From: Bacteroidota bacterium
GTDB taxonomy: Bacteria; Bacteroidota; Bacteroidia; SXHM01
Direction of reading: 5' to 3'
Assembly: GCA_005773695.1 (NCBI GenBank)
Contig: SXHM01000038.1
Location: forward strand, 1-6,366
Length of the DNA stretch: 6,366 bases
Below, one piece after another: positions 6,025 to 6,366 of this stretch. Each line of letters begins with the position of its first letter. Position 1 is the stretch's first letter. The notes under the pieces are model-generated. The model was given only the letters and a program-made list of their open reading frames with translations. It was not told the DNA's origin and searched no databases. A program made the translations under genes and the position numbers.

Positions 6025-6294
6025 GAAGCGCAACCCCGCTTCACTAAGAAAGAAGGAGCCCCGTAAGGCTTCAACAAAAAAAGGGAGCCCACCCGCTTCC
6101 GCAAACAAAAAGCCCCGTAAGGCTTTAAACCTAAAAAGAAACCCCGTAAGGTTTCAAAAAAACAAAGGAAGCCCCGTAAGGCTTCACAACTAGAAGAGGA
6201 GCCAACCCGCTCCGAAAACAAATCGAAGCCCCGTAAGGCTTCACAAAACAAAAGAAGGTGTCTGGGTTCAGCACCGTAATGCTGAACCCAGACA
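6025..6294 (+). repeat. Array of nine short hairpins with hexanucleotide loops downstream of panB
   Basis: Nine consecutive stem-loops, each with a six-nt loop, are separated by A-rich linkers of 8-16 nt. Positions (left arm start to right arm end): H1 6025-6042, H2 6055-6072, H3 6083-6100, H4 6109-6126, H5 6138-6155, H6 6168-6185, H7 6198-6213, H8 6225-6242, H9 6259-6294. Stems of H1-H8 are 5-6 bp. Loops are CCGTAA in H2, H4, H5, H6, H8 and H9, and CAACCC or CCACCC in H1, H3 and H7. Arms change together: GAAGCC/GGCTTC, AAAGCC/GGCTTT, GAAACC/GGTTTC, GGAGC/GCTCC, with G.U pairs in H2 and H3. Starts are 30, 28, 26, 29, 30, 30, 27 and 34 nt apart, so reading frame is not kept and a coding repeat is excluded. 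The array may be an mRNA 3'/intercistronic structure, a palindromic DNA repeat cluster, or tandem terminators. Its function is unknown. Confidence 0.85.
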
Positions 6295-6299
6295 TTTTT
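6259..6299 (+). terminator. Strong 15-bp hairpin with T-run, intrinsic-terminator-like
   Basis: TGTCTGGGTTCAGCA (6259-6273) pairs perfectly with 6280-6294 around a CCGTAA loop, and TTTTT (6295-6299) follows directly. This is a textbook intrinsic-terminator shape for the panB transcript. The loop is the same hexamer as in the upstream hairpins although the stem is unrelated to theirs. The next start codon is only about 46 nt further on, and no promoter is visible between them, so the element might be a partial terminator or a processing/stabilising stem inside an operon. Confidence 0.7.
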
Positions 6300-6325
6300 A
6301 AAAACAAAAAAGAACAAAACCTAAA

Positions 6326-6345
6326 CCAACTAAAAATAAGAAATC
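6326..6345 (+). repeat. Leader segment duplicated from the panB leader
   Basis: The 24 nt ending in ATGA at 6326-6349 match 5157-5180 in front of panB at 21 positions. CCAACTAAAAA is identical, then three differences, then AAATCATGA is identical. Both start codons sit at the same place in the block. There is no Shine-Dalgarno in either copy. The match may reflect a recent duplication or a shared translation-initiation design. Confidence 0.55.
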
Positions 6346-6366
6346 ATGAATACAACACTATCACAC
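6346..6366 (+). CDS. Start of an unidentified gene, cut by the window edge
   Basis: Only seven codons are present (MNTTLSH), too few to assign a family. The call rests on position: an ATG preceded by an A-rich, G-poor leader nearly identical to the one before panB, at the same distance, on the same strand, and about 50 nt after a strong hairpin. If the call is right, this gene is probably read from an upstream promoter, because no TAnnTTTG element is found in the gap. Confidence 0.5.

Noticed and set aside
6025..6294. CRISPR array.
   Set aside because: Repeats are only about 18 bp, vary in sequence with compensation, and the A-rich linkers of 8-16 nt are too short and too similar in composition to be spacers; no cas gene is present.
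6025..6294. Integron attC sites or IS200/IS605-type end hairpins.
   Set aside because: No GTTRRRY/RYYYAAC core boxes and no transposase or integrase in the window; the units are too short for attC.
5970..6317. Minus-strand 115-codon open frame across the hairpin array, with repeated EALRGF and KPYGAF peptides.
   Set aside because: The peptide repeats are translations of the palindromic units in two frames; unit spacing is not a multiple of three and there is no family similarity or promoter, so it is an artefact of the array.

Overview
The window looks like chromosomal DNA of a member of the Bacteroidota. The reasons are moderate-to-low GC, start codons without Shine-Dalgarno sequences, A-rich and G-poor leaders, a TAnnTTTG-type -7 promoter element, AAAGTTT heptads between genes, and a carotenoid desaturase next to surface-polysaccharide genes. 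No species can be named from the sequence alone.

Layout, left to right. (1) The last 141 codons of a CrtI-type phytoene desaturase (+) enter from the left edge. (2) A leftward cluster follows. In transcription order it is an inositol-monophosphatase-family gene (suhB-like), two tandem paralogous Wzz-type chain-length/co-polymerase proteins, and a multi-membrane-spanning O-antigen ligase/polymerase (WaaL/Wzy family). The last gene overlaps crtI tail-to-tail by 50 bp. The two Wzz-like proteins and the ligase/polymerase probably act together in the inner membrane and periplasm, controlling polymerisation or transfer of a surface glycan. The phosphatase is separated by 133 bp and may be independent. 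(3) A 364-bp divergent intergenic region holds inverted and direct repeats that could be operators, and a candidate promoter with a long A-rich leader for panB. (4) A panB-family gene (+) encodes a ketopantoate hydroxymethyltransferase homologue. It keeps most of the fold's signature residues but has Ala where E. coli PanB has the metal ligand Asp84. (5) Downstream of panB, about 270 bp hold nine consecutive short hairpins, spaced about every 26-34 nt by A-rich linkers. The ninth has a perfect 15-bp stem and a T-run. (6) The first seven codons of a further + strand gene lie at the right edge, behind a leader that closely resembles the panB leader.

The most unusual signal is the hairpin array. 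Stem sequences change with compensation on both arms, while the loop is held at six nt and drawn from only two types: CCGTAA (six hairpins) and C(A/C)ACCC (three hairpins). The spacing is not a multiple of three, so this is not a coding repeat. The array lies between panB and the next gene, and I see no promoter in the gap, so it may be an intercistronic RNA structure. A cluster of palindromic DNA repeats or a terminator array are the main alternatives.
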